Below, piece after piece: positions 63,230 through 64,000 of a stretch of 64,000 nt of DNA. Every line of letters starts with the position of its first letter. Position 1 is the stretch's first letter. This DNA is from Pelecanus crispus (Eukaryota; Chordata; Aves; Pelecaniformes; Pelecanidae), in the NCBI RefSeq assembly GCF_030463565.1, contig NC_134643.1, positions 5,280,001-5,344,000 of the forward strand. The letters run 5' to 3'. The notes below the pieces were generated by a model. The model was not told where the DNA came from, did not search any database, and saw only the letters and a list, made by a program, of their open reading frames with translations. A program made the position numbers and the translations under genes.

Positions 63230-63510
63230 AGACACCACGGCCATCGCCTGCAGTGTGGTGGTAACCTAAGGGTCGGGCGAACTTGAACTTGGCGTTAGGT
63301 CTGTCGTTCCGTCTGTCAGGCTTTTCCTGTGAACCCGCGCTCCCTGCCCTGCTGGCTCGGGCTCGCGCGCTGCGGCTGCCAGAGTTTTCCAAGCAGCTCC
63401 TTCCTGGTGCGCTTGGCACGAAGGAGAGGAGAAAGGCATGTCATCCGCTGGTTTCGCCTCCTCCGGTCGGAAGGAGCTTTTTTTACCTTCCCCTTTCGCT
63501 CGCTGTCGAG
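63230..63510. promoter_or_regulatory. CpG-rich islet in TAF3 intron 2
   Basis: The interval has GC-rich, CpG-dense sequence, for example GCTCGGGCTCGCGCGCTGCG at 63355-63374, and stands out from AT-rich flanks. The short open frames across it look like composition effects. It is a candidate orphan CpG island. Confidence 0.45.
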
Positions 63511-64000
63511 AACTTTGCCTGAGCTATTGTGATGGGAAGTAATGCGATGTAAAGAGAAATATGTTTTGGCATGCCGTGTTTATCTTGCGATAGGACTTGT
63601 TAAGTGTCTAATGCGTAGCTTGTTTTTACCATGGATGTACTACTGTTGACTAAAAAACTTGAGGCAACATTTCGCGTTTTATTTGATCCAGCACATGCGT
63701 TTTTGATGCTCGCTTAATGTTCAGATTGCTAACAGCAATATCCAGCTTTCCATAAGTAACTACTAGCTCTTAGCCTCATTTTTCAGCTTGTGGTGCTCCA
63801 TACTGCTTTAAAATACGGTCTAATCTGTGTAGGAATGGCTCTGTTATAAGTGTTCATATACTAAACACACACGCTTGGTTCCAACGGTACTTCAAAAATT
63901 TGGGTGGTAGTTGACCTGGAGGACAGTTGAATTGCCATTTAAGAAGTTCTCCCGGTATTGCTATTTGGGTTTACTCAAAACTTAGGACTTTCCAAATTAG

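Larger units (their letters stand above)
35019..64000 (+). other. TAF3: TAF3 intron 2, at least 29 kb, not closed in this window
   Basis: From the exon 2 donor to the right edge I find no TAF3 exon 3, which in vertebrates is very large and encodes acidic and lysine-rich sequence. I also find no CR1 copy, tRNA or other gene. The open frames are short and unrelated to known families. Structured items inside are listed separately: homopolymer runs, GATA-motif clusters at 51165, 57340 and 58102, and CpG-rich islets at 56700 and 63230. Confidence 0.7.

Noticed and set aside
1-64000. CRISPR array, operon, toxin-antitoxin, defence cluster or other undescribed multi-gene system
   Set aside because: The window is vertebrate intron-rich DNA with three known genes. 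No regularly spaced repeats or clustered unknown genes were found.

Overview
This window is vertebrate nuclear DNA, almost certainly from a bird. It has split genes with consensus GT-AG introns and CpG-island promoters. Several CR1 non-LTR retrotransposon fragments still carry the avian CR1 3' end, with its conserved sequence followed by ATTCTATG-type octamers. I cannot name the species from sequence alone. There is no bacterial, phage, CRISPR or operon-like content.

Layout: (1) 450-10886, minus strand: 5' part of KIN (KIN17), coding exons 1-8. The remaining C-terminal exons lie beyond the left edge. Its intron 1 holds a CR1 3' fragment and a degenerate GC-rich minisatellite. (2) 10887-11057: a very short bidirectional CpG-island promoter between the KIN and ATP5F1C start codons, with NRF-1 and ETS-type motifs. 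(3) 11058 to about 18470, plus strand: the complete ATP5F1C gene (mitochondrial F1-ATP synthase gamma subunit), with eight constitutive coding exons, a cassette exon that adds one residue at the C-terminus, and a terminal exon with stop codon and polyadenylation signal. (4) about 18470-22950: intergenic, with an internally deleted minus-strand CR1 and an AT-rich block of unknown origin. (5) 22980-23650: the TAF3 CpG-island promoter with a YY1-type motif and a small upstream ORF. TAF3 exon 1 is at 23418-23583 and exon 2 at 34776-35018. Intron 1 begins with about 2.9 kb of G-rich, strand-skewed degenerate repeat. From 35019 to the right edge everything is TAF3 intron 2 (at least 29 kb), and the large third exon is not reached.

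The three genes are housekeeping neighbours: DNA/RNA-binding repair and splicing protein KIN17, the ATP synthase rotor shaft, and the TFIID subunit TAF3. In vertebrates this order continues to GATA3 (established synteny, not visible here), so part of TAF3 intron 2 may hold long-range regulatory DNA. I found GATA-motif clusters and two isolated CpG-rich islets there. I found no convincing novel gene system. The most useful observations are the alternative ATP5F1C C-terminus, the compact KIN/ATP5F1C promoter, the strand-skewed TAF3 intron 1 and the candidate elements in TAF3 intron 2.
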